DNA of 64,000 bases, taken from NCBI RefSeq assembly GCF_000321225.1, contig NW_004450397.1:659653-723652 (forward strand), given 5' to 3'. The stretch comes from Odobenus rosmarus divergens (lineage: Eukaryota > Chordata > Mammalia > Carnivora > Odobenidae). The position numbers and the translations under genes were made by a program. This document shows positions 35,801 to 47,099 of the stretch, piece by piece. Within the stretch, counting starts at the first letter, position 1; each line of letters opens with the position of its first letter. The notes under the pieces are model-generated. The model searched no databases. It saw nothing but the letters and a program-made list of their open reading frames with translations, and was not told the origin of the DNA.

Positions 35801-37169
35801 ATTTCACATTATCCAGAAACCTCAAACTATTTACAACTACAAACTCATTACTGATCACAGATAAGTAATTTTAATTTTCCGTTTATTTTCTTACACAGTA
35901 CTCTGTTCATCATTTTTTTTTTACTTCTAAAGTATACCATGTCTATTACATCAGGATAGTGGTGATAGCTCCTTAAATTTTGAATAAATAAATACATCTC
36001 ATTAGAAACCTTATATATTATATACACAGGCCTAAGTAACTTACCCAGGTTCCCAGAACATAATTATTTAATAGGATTTGAAGTGGATATATAATAAACT
36101 TTGGAGTCTCTAGTGCTTAAGAGCCTCATGTGTATTGTCACAGAGGAAGAAAGAATACCTAAGCTGAAATTACTCAGACTAGATGGATTTCTTAAGCTAC
36201 CTGCAAATATATACATAGATGACCATTAAGGCCATGAAGCATTATAGAGAGTCCGATCTACTTTATTTAGTCCAGCCTTATACCTCAGACTTGCAGGCTT
36301 CCTCAACACTGCTCATGGATACACCAACCAGAAACCTTAAATTTTTAATTAGGGATGGACAATTAGCACTCCCCAACTGAGATTTTCTTATACCAAGAAA
36401 CATAGAATATTTACTGATTTTCTGGCTCAGCCTCCAGGGACAGCCAACGAACCAATCAGAATTCACATTAGGACAGTCTGATCTATGTCCCTAGCAAAGA
36501 GTCAAGGCCAGTGAAATAAAAAAAGACATTAGCTGACATCAGGAACATAGCCAAATAGTAATTCGTGTAAACTATCTGCAGATATGTTAAGGTAATAGGT
36601 GGTTGGAACTGAAGAATTTTTAGCAAAACAAAAAATTTATTGAAGGTTTTGGATTTCTGGACTCTCCTTGTTTAAAATTTTGTAAAAGATCATGGCAGCT
36701 GGTTTTAAGAGAACATTAATTTCACTTAAGACCCTGGTGATGGTCTTGTTTTAACTAAGTCCCCTTTCTTCTAGACAACATAAAATAGGAAAGATCTATG
36801 TAATTTTATTCTACTTTGGGGAGATTAATGTACACAGATACACTCAGTGGCAAATCAACCAATCACATTAAGGGACATAAGGGAAAAGGAATGTGTAGAC
36901 AAATAGGAAAAGTAGTATTTAATGTAAACTTCTATCTCAATAATAAAGTCTGTATTATAGATAATAAAGTCTGTATTATAGTCCTTCCTAGTATTTGGTT
37001 CTAAATATATCTTTACATTAAAGTTTCATCTGAACATTTTCATCTGAAAATTCCTGTGAAATTTCCCAGAAAGTTAAAATGGAAAAACTCTCAAGTCTAA
37101 TGTTTACTTTTATTTACAGTATAAGTTTCAATACTATTTAATAAGAAAGTTGTATTTATTAAAGTTAGT
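35801..37169. other. Unannotated sequence
   Basis: A/T-rich. Holds a perfect 21-bp tandem duplication at 36940-36981 (separate entry). Short open frames on both strands resemble nothing. Confidence 0.4.
36940..36981. repeat. Perfect 21-bp tandem duplication
   Basis: The unit ataataaagtctgtattat followed by ag occurs twice in a row, 36940-36960 and 36961-36981, without mismatch. Probably a recent replication-slippage event. Confidence 0.95.
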
Positions 37170-37285
37170 AATAGTATATACATTGTAGAGTTATTATGAG
37201 ACTTTGATAAGCTAATATTTGTAAACAGTTTGGAACATCATCTAGCATAAAAGTGGCCAAATAAATATAATAATACTAATGAGAC
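37170..37285 (+). mobile_element. MIR SINE 3' part, sense
   Basis: 'gtagagttattatgagactt', 'gctaatatttgtaaacagtt', 'tggaacatcatctagcataa' and 'ccaaataaatataataatac' fit the 3' half of MIR (gggttgttgtgaggatt ... acatgtaaagcgctt ... cctggcacatagtaagc ... aataaatg). Confidence 0.65.
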
Positions 37286-38884
37286 CAAATGGCTAGCAAT
37301 GTTGCAATAGTTGTTGGTCAAAAAGAGTTTGTTGGTATTAAAAGCAAATCAAATTCAAAACTGTTTTTGAATTGCTAATATTCTCTTCCTAAAAGAGAAT
37401 ACCACATTTCCTCTGTGGGAAGCTCCAAAAAGAAGTATTTTCACTTAAGACAATTGAGGGGTGCTAACTAATTAGATCACATGACAAATTAATTAGTATT
37501 CCACACACCTATAATTAGAAAGTGTTAAATAGGGTCTGCACCACAGTGATTTTATAAACCTGGCCTGAGGAATCAGTCAGTAGGGTGGTATTTTTTTCTG
37601 AGTTTGAAAGCCATACTTGTCAAATGTTTCCAGGAAGAATTTGCAAAAAATGCCAACTCCTTTGAATTCAAGTGGGAAGGAAAACCAACAGAAATTCAGA
37701 TGCATACACATTACATTTCTCTTTTCTCAGAATTCGTCAATTAGCTACTGAGGAAGTTCATTTAAAATTTAATTCTCCAAGTTTTCCTTCTTTTATAACT
37801 TACCCTGGTGTTTAATTACCCTGTATTTGTTGATTATTTTCTCTTCTTTCTATGAACATATTAGCATGCAACCATAACTATGTTAAATTACCTTTAAAAA
37901 CTCATAAAAATCAGTGGAGCATGCTGTTTTCCTCTTTACACTACATGAAATCCACTTTAAATATATTAGAATATTTTAACAGATTTTGGGAGTGTTTATT
38001 TTAGCCCCAACTCTAACACATCTCAGGCTGATTGAACCTGTTGAGTGGTGCACTGTGGTTCTCTGTATGGCATTCTGGATTGTTATAATAAGGTGTATTC
38101 AGGATGGATTTAATTTTTTCAGTGTTGATTAATCAATAAATATTTTCAGAAGTGATGAGAAAAATATAAGACTCTTAACTGGCTAAACCTAGATTTTTAT
38201 CCCTAATGTTTTTACAATAATATTGCTTCATTTAGAAGACAACTCTGTGAAAATACTTAGTGATAAAAAAGTAAATCAGAATTACTGAAGCACATTCCAT
38301 ACCGTAAAATTCATCTAAAGGGAGCTATTTTTCTTTCTTTCTTTCTTTTTTTTTTATGTATTCTTTATTTTGTCCTCTCTGACACCATGCTAGACCAGCC
38401 TATGGAATCTTCCTATAGTTTGTGCTTGCTGTCCAGAAAGCAATGGTTTATCTGAGTGGGGTGCCTCTTTTACGGAACTGTCATGTGTACCAATGTTTAT
38501 AAGCATATATCTTTACTATCCCTATTATTTTTGTTCTCTGTTGTTGGCATTTACCATGTGGACATGTGTGCATATGTGTGTTTATTTGTATGCATGGGAG
38601 AGAGAGAAGGTAAAGAATTGAGAGGAAGATCATGAAGGAAATACTCTACCTTATTCATCCTATATTCTGCACTCAAGAAATGCTTGTCAAATGAATACTA
38701 ATTTGGTTACAAAGCTAGAATCATAGTATAAATTGCATTTGAAATGCAATAAACTCATTTAAGCAAATAATCTGTTCTACCTCCCTTCATTTAAATGAGA
38801 ATTTAATTTTATTTAAAATGGTGTTTTTGTGTTAATTTTCATTGGATTTTTAAAAGTATATATTAATAATTTCTACATTAATTC
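37286..38884. other. Unannotated sequence with small simple repeats
   Basis: A (CTTT)n and T-run lies at 38330-38356, and a TG/CA-rich stretch at 38563-38592. No transposon or gene recognised. Confidence 0.45.
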
Positions 38885-38965
38885 AGTCACTTTTCAATAA
38901 ATATTTGAGAACCTGCTATATCTCACATGTACAACAGGAACTGAGGATATGTTTTGATGCTGAAA
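38885..38965 (-). mobile_element. L2 LINE 3' terminus, antisense, short
   Basis: 'cacttttcaataaatatttg' followed by 'agaacctgctatatctcaca' is the reverse of the L2 end (caacaaatatttattgagcacctactatgtgcca). Only the terminal about 80 bp is recognisable. Confidence 0.5.
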
Positions 38966-39294
38966 TGTTTCAATACATGCATTAAGTTCACCTTAACAGT
39001 ACCGTGCAGATCAATGTACTGAGGCAATATCAATAAGGCTGCCTTCACCATAGGCAAGATCTCTGTTGGAAATCGGATTCTGAAACCATGGAACAGGCAT
39101 ATATTTTTAAACAAAATGAATAATAAGTAAAATACCAGTTAAAACTATTGGTTTTATGTAGAACAATTTCTGGTAACTATTTTATGCATCAGCTAATATA
39201 ATAATAGTGTTATATTAACAACAAAACAGAAATAAAATACAATTTTGCATAAGTTATTTCATATATTCTATTTCATTTATCATTTCCATAAATG

Positions 39295-40110
39295 CTTTTA
39301 TATAAATTAACTGAACTTCCACAATGTGCCAGGCACAGAGGACACACAAATGAATGAAAAAATCAGTAATCCCCAATCTTAAGGAGCTTATTTCTAGGGA
39401 GATAGATTGAAAATAAAGATAAGTACACACATTATATAGTTATAGTAATATATACTAAAGAGAAAAAATGAGAGAAGGGGCATATGGGTTGAAGTTTTAG
39501 CTAGGGTAGCACATAGAAGGTTTCACTGGAAAAGTAGCTTTGAGTAAAAACCTATAGCAATTAGCCTTGCAAGTGTGAGAGTTAAGCACAATCTGGCAGA
39601 GGGAACAGCAGGCAAAGACCTGGAGGCAGAAACATGGCTGGATCCTTCAAGAACCAACAATGAGGCTGCCATAGCTGGAGCTGCTTGAAGGAGGAAGAGA
39701 GTGATAGGAGATGAGTTCAAAGACATAATGAAGACTGGGTCAAGTACAATTTTTGAGAGGACTGTAAAGATCTTGGGTTTTAGTGTGCATGAGATGGAAG
39801 GCACTGGGAAAGTTTTGAAAAGAGAAATGACATATCTGGGGCACCTGGGTGGCTCAGTTGGTTAAGCGTCTACCTTCTGCTCAGGTCATGATCGCAGGGT
39901 CCTGGGATCGAGTCCCGCATCAGGATCCCCGCTCAGTGGGGAGTCTGCTTCTCCCTGTCACTCTGCCTCTGTGCTTTCCCTCTCTTTCAAATAAATAAAA
40001 TCTTTAAAAAAGAGAGAGAGAAATGACATAATCTGAACAACTTTTAAACAAATCGCTCTGTTACTTAGGAAAATATGATAATATTATGCATATTTTGACA
40101 TGACAGACTA
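39295..40110 (-). mobile_element. L2 LINE 3' part, antisense, split by a SINE
   Basis: On the plus strand 'ccacaatgtgccaggcacag', 'aatcttaaggagcttatttc', 'ggcagagggaacagcaggca', 'agacctggaggcagaaacat' and 'ggaaagttttgaaaagagaa' with 'atgacataatctgaacaact' follow antisense L2 ORF2 toward its 5' side. The SINE at 39839-40016 interrupts it. The 93-codon minus-strand frame 39523-39804 runs in the L2 coding direction but is not an intact domain. Confidence 0.75.
39839..40016 (+). mobile_element. SINEC copy nested in L2
   Basis: Head 'gggcacctgggtggctcagt', body 'gggatcgagtcccgcatcag', tail 'caaataaataaaatctttaa'. Flanks agagaaatgacatatctg (39821-39838) and agagaaatgacataatctg (40017-40035) differ by one inserted base. 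Confidence 0.95.
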
Positions 40111-40379
40111 TATCAGTAATCAGGAAAACAAAACTAGTAACCCAAATCCTTCCTAAAATCTCTGGGCCCAAGCACATGTTGTTAAGTCAATTCAATCTCT
40201 GGGCATTTCATCTTTGGAGGAAGGTAATAAATTATCAATCAACCACTTAGATATTTCTGAACTTTGTATGTCACTCAGGTCACAGGAAGAAATCATTATT
40301 TTCATCTCCAATACTGCTTACTATCAGCAGATGGAAAAGTGAGTTTGGGAAAAGAAATCCTTTTAAAATAAATGAGCAG

Positions 40380-40588
40380 GGGCGCCTGGGTGGCTCAGTC
40401 GGTTAAGTGTCTGCCTTCGGCTCAGGTCATGATCCCAGAGTACTGGGATCGAGCCCCGCATCGGGCTCCCTGATCCACAGGAAGCCTACTTCTCCCTCTT
40501 CCACTCCCCCTGCTTGTGTTCCTGCTCTTGTGTTCTCTCTCTCTGTCAAATAAATAAATAAAATCTTTAAAAAAATAAAAAATAAAAT
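40380..40588 (+). mobile_element. SINEC copy, young arctoid type
   Basis: Head 'ggggcgcctgggtggctcag', intact A-box-like 'cagtcggttaag', body 'gggatcgagccccgcatcgg', 'ccccctgcttgtgttcctgc', tail 'caaataaataaataaaatct' and an A/AAAT-rich extension. Flanks aaaataaatgagcag (40365-40379) and aaaataaatgaccag (40589-40603) differ at one base. Confidence 0.96.
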
Positions 40589-40603
40589 AAAATAAATGAC
40601 CAG

Positions 40604-42159
40604 TGGTGTTCACAGGCAAGTCTCATTATTAAAAGACTATTTGCTTTATTATTCATTCTTTTTGATATTTATACATTGTTTGATTCATCAAAAGTTAGCC
40701 AAACAAAAATCTCTAAAATGATAATGGTTACAAATATAAAACATAAAAGCATTTAATATTAATATGACATATGGTAAGCAATCTGTAAAATCTATTCAGA
40801 TTTATTTTTACTATTTTTATAAAATAAGTTAACAACTGATTTACTATAGATAGTAAATATAGATTTATAAAGATATATAATATATATCTTACATTTGGAG
40901 CATTTTGCCCTCTATTAAGAATTCTATTACTATGAGGGCAAATTATTTTTCACATTAATAGTTGGAAATTGGCCTTTTAATTAGGCAAATCTCTGCATTT
41001 ATCTTCCTGTCCTTTTAAACATTTTTCAAAAAATGATCTTTTTTTTTCTAAACAAAATATATACTTTTCCCATTATGCTTGGCTCCACATGGATGAAGAA
41101 TCATGAACTTCAACCAATGGCCCCCTTGAATATAGTATCTGTGACTGGCTTTCAGAGATAACATCAACATCCAATGGGAACATAATTCTAAACCTTTCTG
41201 TCTCTTCAAGGATGTCGCTTATTTCTAAAATTTTAAACAAATCACATTGCTCAGTGTCCATATTTTTATTCCTACCTTTATTTCAAGCCAAAGTAGGGGG
41301 AAAATCTATTGTTTGTTTTTTTTTAATTTCTGTATCTTTCTCAGGCAACAACAGAAAATAATTTTATAACACAAGATATGAACTACTTTAAGCAAGTTAT
41401 CCTTTTAAAATATCATTTTACCCTGCTAGTGAAAACTGTGCCATGTACTTCCTGAACTCAACAAATCTTCAAATATTGAAATTTAAATTGATGCCTGCAA
41501 AGTAACTCCTTTCAATTACCAAATATCTTAGCCTTATTTATCATAAACATTGTTATGTGTCAATAATAACAAATAACAGTGTCTTCTCTATGTGGCAGGG
41601 TCTTATAGATATAAGCAATTTGATAGCAGCATGAATCAGAGATAAAATAGGAATAGCTAGTTATTCATTAGATATCCATAATCACTTTTAAAGGCAAAAT
41701 ATGTAGTTAAAGTTCTTTTTTTTTTAACTGATTTGGTTATTTAAAATTTTAATCTGAAGTCAGAAGCCTTTGTAGTACTTAGTAGTACTCGTAAAGCCCA
41801 AGAAGGCTTTACTGTTACTGTTTCTTCAAGTATCTTAATGTAGGGGAGAGAATTTCCTTTTGTACGTTCTTATCATACCCACCATCATTTTATTCACATT
41901 TTTACAATCAGTTGTTCTGATTTCTCATAATTTTTTTGGTTACAGTACTGAACTAATAAAGATTTGCAAATTCATCCAGTTTTCATATGGCCCTGAGCCT
42001 ACTGACCTGTTTTATGGTAACAGGAATGTCTGTGTAACTCTGACCAGCTTTCTCACAGCTATCATATACAGCATTATAACTTGAGCACCTAGCACAGGGT
42101 CTGACACAGTCCAGGAAGGGGTATACTTGGAGGCAGTCATAATGCTGAAGAAAGGGATA
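40604..42159. other. Mostly unannotated
   Basis: A/T-rich. 'ttgagcacctagcacagggt' plus 'ctgacacagt' at about 42080-42110 is a likely L2-terminus fragment. An 8-bp inverted repeat gtaaagcc / ggctttac lies at 41791-41812. Nothing else recognised. Confidence 0.4.
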
Positions 42160-42560
42160 TCACTAGATTCAGACTGTCTGGGTTCAAATTCTAGGATTGC
42201 CCTTCTCAGTCTGTGACATTAAGCAAATTACTTAGATATATTTACAATATTTAAGAAACATTTAGGGGCACCTGGGTGGCTCAGTCATTAAGCATCTGCC
42301 TTCGGCTCAGGTCATGATCCCGGAGTCCTGGGATTGAACCCCGCATCGGGCTCCCTGCTCCACGGGAAGCCTGCTTGCCCTCTCCCACTCCCCCTGCTTG
42401 TGTTCCCTCTCTCGCTGTGTCTCTCTCTGTCAAATAAATAAATAAAATCTTTTAAAAAAAAAAGAAAGATTTAATATTTGGAATGATTGCATGGTATTAA
42501 ATGAAACAATACATATATTTAGCAGTGAGCTCTGTATGTCAAAGTTTATTATTGTTATAC
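42160..42560 (+). mobile_element. MIR SINE split by a SINEC insertion
   Basis: The left part 'cagactgtctgggttcaaat' with 'gtctgtgacattaagcaaat' and 'tacttag' is the MIR 5'/core region. The right part 'gtattaaatgaaacaataca' with 'agtttattattgttatac' is the MIR 3' region. The SINEC at 42265-42461 sits between them. Confidence 0.8.
42265..42461 (+). mobile_element. SINEC copy, young arctoid type, nested in MIR
   Basis: Head 'ggggcacctgggtggctcag', body 'cgggaagcctgcttgccctc', 'tgttccctctctcgctgtgt', tail 'caaataaataaataaaatct'. Flanks aagaaacattta (42253-42264) and aagaaagattta (42462-42473), one mismatch. This copy is the internal template showing what is missing in the gap at 7487. Confidence 0.96.
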
Positions 42561-42983
42561 AGTAAATTTTAAAAAGGAAACAACATAGGATGGCTTAGAT
42601 CTAATGACACTCACTTTTATCCACATGCAGTATGAACTGTCTCAGTCTGTTCTAGTCATAAAAGTTCTCTTTTATCACAGTTTTAAGGAATCATATGTAG
42701 CATGATCGTGAATTCTATGGTTTGCAATTCACCATGTTTTTTTTTCTGACAAGTATTGAAAAAGACACTCTTTTAAAAAGGTTTTCATAAATACAATTAA
42801 ACAGAGTGATGTTTATAAATGTCTGTTCTGCATGAATTCCTAACCTGGAATTGGATACGAACATATTCTAAAAAAATCACCTTCTCAAATTCTTTAATTT
42901 TGTTCCTATTAAAATGATCAGTGATGGTACAATAAAACTTTTTGTCAAGAATATAAAACTGTCATAAAAAATCCTTGGATAAC

Positions 42984-43195
42984 AAGGGGCATCAGGGTGG
43001 CCCAGTCTGTTGAGCATCCAACTCTTAGTTTCAGCTCAGGTCGTGATCTCAGGATCTTGATCTCAAGGTCCTGAGATAGGCCAGTGACAGGCTCCATGCT
43101 GCGCTCAGCACAGTGTCTGCTAAAGTTTCTCCCTCTCCCTCTACTCCTCCCCTCACTCACTCTCTCTCTAAAATAAATAAATAAACTTTTTAAAA
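42984..43195 (+). mobile_element. SINEC copy, older type with internal duplication
   Basis: Head 'aggggcatcagggtggccca', then 'gatctcaggatcttgatctc' where the 'gatctca' word is repeated, body 'ctgctaaagtttctccctct', tail 'aaataaataaataaactttt'. Flanks aaaaatccttggataac (42966-42982) and aaaaatccttgtgataac (43196-43213), one-base indel. Confidence 0.93.
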
Positions 43196-43213
43196 AAAAA
43201 TCCTTGTGATAAC

Positions 43214-43654
43214 AGCTTGAATAAGAGAAATGAAGCCAGTGCAGTCACATTGAAGAGAGAAATGAAAGTGGAGTCAACATGGGTAATGACAATAGATCAT
43301 TATATTTATATTAAAAAGACTTTCAACCAATGGAATTCTCTATTTATTTTCCTGTGAATATTCCTATGTATTTGGAAGCAGTGTCATCTGTTCTTATATG
43401 ATAATATACAAAAGAAGGGGAATTAATTTGTCTTCAACCATTTGCTATAAAACATATTAACTGTGAACTCAAAAAATAATGAAATGTTATTTCAACTGAA
43501 GTGAAATCAGATCTAAATTTGTTAATGTTACCCAATGCTATATTAAATAGAGGCTATCAAGAACAAGTATAAGAACTGACACAGTTCTTAGGGGTCATTT
43601 GAGATAAGACTGCTTACACATAAAGCCATACACAAATTACATACTTACGATATA
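43214..43654. other. Unannotated sequence
   Basis: No recognised repeat or gene. Confidence 0.4.
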
Positions 43655-43790
43655 GCACAGGCTTTGTGATATGATAGACTTAGGTTTGCAATTTTTGACT
43701 TCACTAATCTTGGGTAAGTTACTATAACTCTCTGCATCAAACCTCTGGTTATATGCATAGAATTTTACCTACTTTAGAGATCATCTACTT
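43655..43790 (+). mobile_element. Probable MIR SINE, sense, diverged
   Basis: 'tgatagacttaggtttgcaa', 'cttgggtaagttactataac' and 'tctctgcatcaaacctctgg' resemble the MIR core (gggttcgaatcc ... cttgggcaagttacttaacc ... tctctgtgcctcagtttcc). Confidence 0.55.
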
Positions 43791-43900
43791 CCAGAATTTA
43801 GACTAGGATTTTACTTTGTGTTATATAGTCAAGTTCCCTTTTTCTCACCCTGCCATTCTATTCTTAAAATTACATGAGTTTATGAATAGTTTTACTTTTT

Positions 43901-43968
43901 TATTTTATTTTTTTAAATTTTTTATTTAAATTCAATTTAGTTAACATATAGTTTATTATTAAACTAAT
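43901..43968 (-). mobile_element. 68-bp carnivore L1 3' end insertion
   Basis: On the plus strand the insert is T-rich followed by 'ttatttaaattcaatttagt', 'taacatatagtttattatta' and 'aactaat', the reverse of the carnivore L1 3' terminus. Flanks aatagttttacttttt (43885-43900) and aatagtttaacttttt (43969-43984) are a 16-bp target duplication with one mismatch. An unusually short L1 insertion. Confidence 0.8.
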
Positions 43969-43984
43969 AATAGTTTAACTTTTT

Positions 43985-44224
43985 AAATGAAATTTAAATT
44001 AGATGTAAAATTAAATCCTACTGTACTCATTAGAATCATACACTTCTTTAAAATTGACCTTCAGAGGTTAATATATATTATTGTAAATAATATTTCATAA
44101 AAAGCAACTACTTGATCAAAGGATTTAGTATTTGCTTATTTTATTTTTATATGGTGTCTTTTTCTTAGGATTTATATCCCCTTTATTTAAGGAATATTTA
44201 TGAAGCTTGAAAATAGGGGAAAAA
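43985..44224. other. Unannotated sequence
   Basis: A/T-rich, nothing recognised. Confidence 0.4.
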
Positions 44225-44500
44225 ATAACTGATTAATGATCAGTCTCTTGTATATGCCTGGCTTGTTTCTGTCCTAGAGTTTACATCCACTGTTCCTCTG
44301 CCTGGATTGTGATTCCCTCTCATAAATGCAAGGCTAATTTCTTCTCCTGCTTTAGGTTTTTAGTCCACTTTTTCAGTGAAGACTTCCATGTATCACCTTA
44401 TCTAAAATTTCAGCCCATATCCTCCCTCATTGGTTTTTCTCCTTAGTACCTAATAGTATAACATATTACATAAAACACTCACTTATCCTGGAGGAAGATT
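44225..44500 (+). mobile_element. L2 LINE 3' part, sense
   Basis: 'tgttcctctgcctggattgt', 'gattccctctcataaatgca', 'tttttcagtgaagacttcca' and 'tccttagtacctaatagtat' follow L2 (tgttccctctgcctggaatgctcttcc ... ctcagtgaggccttccctgacc). Diverged. Confidence 0.6.
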
Positions 44501-44951
44501 ACATAGAAAGAAAGAAACATAGATAAAGGAGAAATAAACTATGAAATACATAAAAATGACTAAGACAAGAGCTTATATTGGAATAGGACACAATTGAGAT
44601 TTAGAACAAGAGGAAGAGAATTACAGTGATAAGGAAGAAACTTCACTAGTCTTGAAATGCAAAATAAGAAAGATGGATTTAATATGAAGTTTTTGAGGAT
44701 GTTAATAGATGCTTGGAGGCAGTGCAAATTCAAAACACTAAGAAAATGAGCTTTACTGCTTACTGAATTTATAAGGGAGGGAAACAGATACCTTAAAGGA
44801 GAAACTGCCAAAATATGCCAATAACATTTACATCACTTTGAACAATACTGTAACACTTCTGGCATTAAATAGATAACTGCTCATCTAAAGAGAAAAAAAA
44901 ATACCTATCTTCCCTATTTCATAATTTCTTAGATGAAAAATACCTTTATTT
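44501..44951. other. Unannotated sequence
   Basis: Purine-rich DNA with an 83-codon minus-strand frame (44560-44811) of no recognised family. Confidence 0.4.
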
Positions 44952-44969
44952 AAGTAATTAAATACATAG

Positions 44970-45152
44970 GGACGCCTGGGTGGCTCAGTCAGTTGGGCAT
45001 CTGCCTTCAGCTCAGGTCATGATCCCAGGGTCCTGGGACCAAGTCCCACATCAGGCTCCCTGCTCAGCAGAGAGCCTGTTTCTCTCTCTGCCGCTCTCCC
45101 TGCTTGTGATCTCTCTCTCTCTCTCTGACAAATAAATAAAATCTTTTTAAAG
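44970..45152 (+). mobile_element. SINEC copy
   Basis: Head 'ggacgcctgggtggctcagt' (the first g falls in the flank), body 'gggaccaagtcccacatcag', (TC)n at 45111-45126, tail 'caaataaataaaatcttttt'. Flanks aagtaattaaatacatag (44952-44969) and aagtaattaagtacatag (45153-45170), 18 bp, one mismatch. Confidence 0.96.
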
Positions 45153-45170
45153 AAGTAATTAAGTACATAG

Positions 45171-45861
45171 CTCAAAGATCTTTATTCTCTTTCATTCTGT
45201 TATACTTAAGAAAACTATTCAAATGGAGTTTCAAAATAATTTTGAATTCAGAAAAATATTCTCTTGATGTAACTCCTATGTATTTATTTTATTGGGTTAA
45301 ATTTAAATCCATGTATATATCAGAATACACAGGAAAATTTTAGATCTTTTCATTTTCTCTATATTGGAGATTTCTTGACCCCACAATTTCTTTACGTAAA
45401 AATTCATAATCCTTTCTCTGGAAATAAAATTGTTGTCACAGACATTTGAAATGTCCAACTCAGATGAATTCTTTGTAGCTGAATTTTCTGTATACGAAAC
45501 ATTCTTATTTAACAACAATACAGAATACATACCAAGACACTAATCACAGCCATTTTTAAATGCATATTACTTCTTAATCTCAGTGTATACATGCTATTTA
45601 TTTGATATCAAAAGAAACTAAGCTACAAAGTCATTTTGAAAATGGCCACTTTGAATATATTTTTCCCCAAATTTTAATGTAAATTTGTTTGTTCTGCTAC
45701 TTTAGAGAAAACAGTATCATAAGATATTTCTCCAACATTCTACAGTAGATACTTTTTGCCCATTTACTTTTAGGGATGCAAAATAGAGACTAGAGGTTCA
45801 GAGAGTATGTGTTAGTATTATAAGTGCTTGGGTTAGAATTCTGACTTTCTCACTTATTAGT
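45171..45861. other. Unannotated sequence
   Basis: A/T-rich, nothing recognised. The last about 40 bases (gcttgggttagaattctgac) may be a MIR fragment cut by the LTR. Confidence 0.4.
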
Positions 45862-46054
45862 GGTGCTATGGACTGAATTGTGTTCCTCACCCCCAAATTC
45901 ATATGAATTAAAGTCCTAACTCCCCATGTGACTTTATTTAGGGATAGGGCCTATCAGGACTATAAGGAACTAACTAAGATTACATGAGGTCATAAGAGTA
46001 GAGCTTTGATCCCATAGGATTTGTATTCTTGTAAGAAGAGAAACTAGAGAGCTC
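45862..46054 (+). mobile_element. MaLR LTR 5' part (MST/MLT1-type)
   Basis: 'tgctatggactgaattgtgt', 'caaattcatatgaattaaag', 'tcctaactccccatgtgact', 'ttagggatagggcctatcag', 'agattacatgaggtcataag' and 'ctagagagctctc' match the first two hundred bases of MaLR LTRs in order, beginning with the LTR TG. The rest is replaced by a microsatellite and L2 sequence. Confidence 0.75.
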
Positions 46055-46057
46055 TCA

Positions 46058-46090
<33 letters not shown>

Positions 46091-46105
46091 TCTCTCTCTC
46101 TCTCA
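46055..46105. repeat. Compound (TC)n(CA)n(TC)n microsatellite
   Basis: A TC run to 46070, a CA run about 46070-46090 and a second TC run about 46091-46104. It sits at the junction of the LTR and the following L2. Likely length-polymorphic. Confidence 0.95.
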
Positions 46106-46109
46106 CCAG

Positions 46110-46690
46110 ATCCAAACCAGAGTCAGTCACTCCCTTCTTCCTTTCAACTCATTTATTTTTCCCCTCATGTGATCTTTATCTCAATGAATGGCATCTCCAC
46201 CCTCTCAGCTTTCCAAGCCAACAAAGTGGTGGTCAGCTTGACTCCCCACCACTCTCCAAATCTAATTACTCACTATGTGCTATAAATTCTACCTCTTAAA
46301 CATATCTTTTACTTCTTTTTTCTACTGTCACTATGTCACTCCAGGCCACCAAAACAAATGCTTGCACTACTATAGCTTCTATGAGTATCTCTGCTTCTCA
46401 ATCTTTACTTAACTTCCACTCAATCCTCAAGTATCCATTTAAGCACTACTTCTGCAAAAAGCTTTCCCTGGAGAGGGGACACACACGCAAGCGTGCGCAC
46501 ACACACATGCAATCATGGGCAGATGTTTCTGTTAATATTATTTTACTTAGCCCCTTGTGCTCCAGAACACTTAACATACTCAATGGCAATTAATATCAGC
46601 CTTCCTTGAAAGACTATGACTGTATCTTCCTGATCACTGTGTCCTTTGTGATTAACTCAGAGCCAGGCATATAGCTGAAATTTTAAAACA
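46110..46690 (+). mobile_element. L2 LINE 3' part, sense
   Basis: 'ctataaattctacctcttaa', 'tatgtcactccaggccacca', 'aactctgcaaaaagctttcc'-like, 'ctatgactgtatcttcctga' and 'ctcagagccaggcatatagc' follow L2 ORF2-to-3' order. A CA/CG alternating stretch at 46480-46506 (acacacacgcaagcgtgcgc) lies inside. The 86-codon frame 46333-46593 is not a gene. Confidence 0.6.
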
Positions 46691-46869
46691 TAATATAGCA
46701 TGCATAATATTGAATGAATTAACAAAACCACTTGTGGAGGAGAGTTGAGGCATAAATAGCAGTTCCATGTTTTATTTAGGAAGGTTTAGTGGCAATCTGT
46801 TGTTTTAGAAATTAGTAGACATTAATAGGAACTTATCTTAATTGAATGCTTGTAATGAGAGCAGTTTTA

Positions 46870-47072
46870 TTTTTTTTTAAGATTTTATTTATTTATTTTG
46901 ATAGAGAGAGAGAGAGCACAAGTAGGCAGAGTGGCAGGCAGAGGGAGAGGGAGAAGCAGGCTCCCCGCTGAGCAGAAAGCCCAATGTGGAGCTCGATCCC
47001 AATCCCAGGACCATGGGATCATGGCCTGAGCTGAAGGCAGATGCCCAACTGACTAAGCCACCCAGGCGCCCC
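46870..47072 (-). mobile_element. SINEC copy (left arm of second head-to-head pair)
   Basis: Minus-strand SINE with plus-strand tail 'ttttttttaagattttattt', body 'gcaggctccccgctgagcag', head 'ggggcgcctgggtggcttag' and a 6-bp repeat in 'gatcccaatcccaggacc'. Perfect 14-bp target duplication tgagagcagtttta at 46856-46869 and 47073-47086. Confidence 0.96.
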
Positions 47073-47099
47073 TGAGAGCAGTTTTAAAAGTAGATTTTA

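Noticed and set aside
41791..41812. 8-bp inverted repeat gtaaagcc / ggctttac as a terminator or hairpin RNA
   Set aside because: Stem too short, no T-run or precursor-like extension, and such hairpins are expected by chance in 64 kb.
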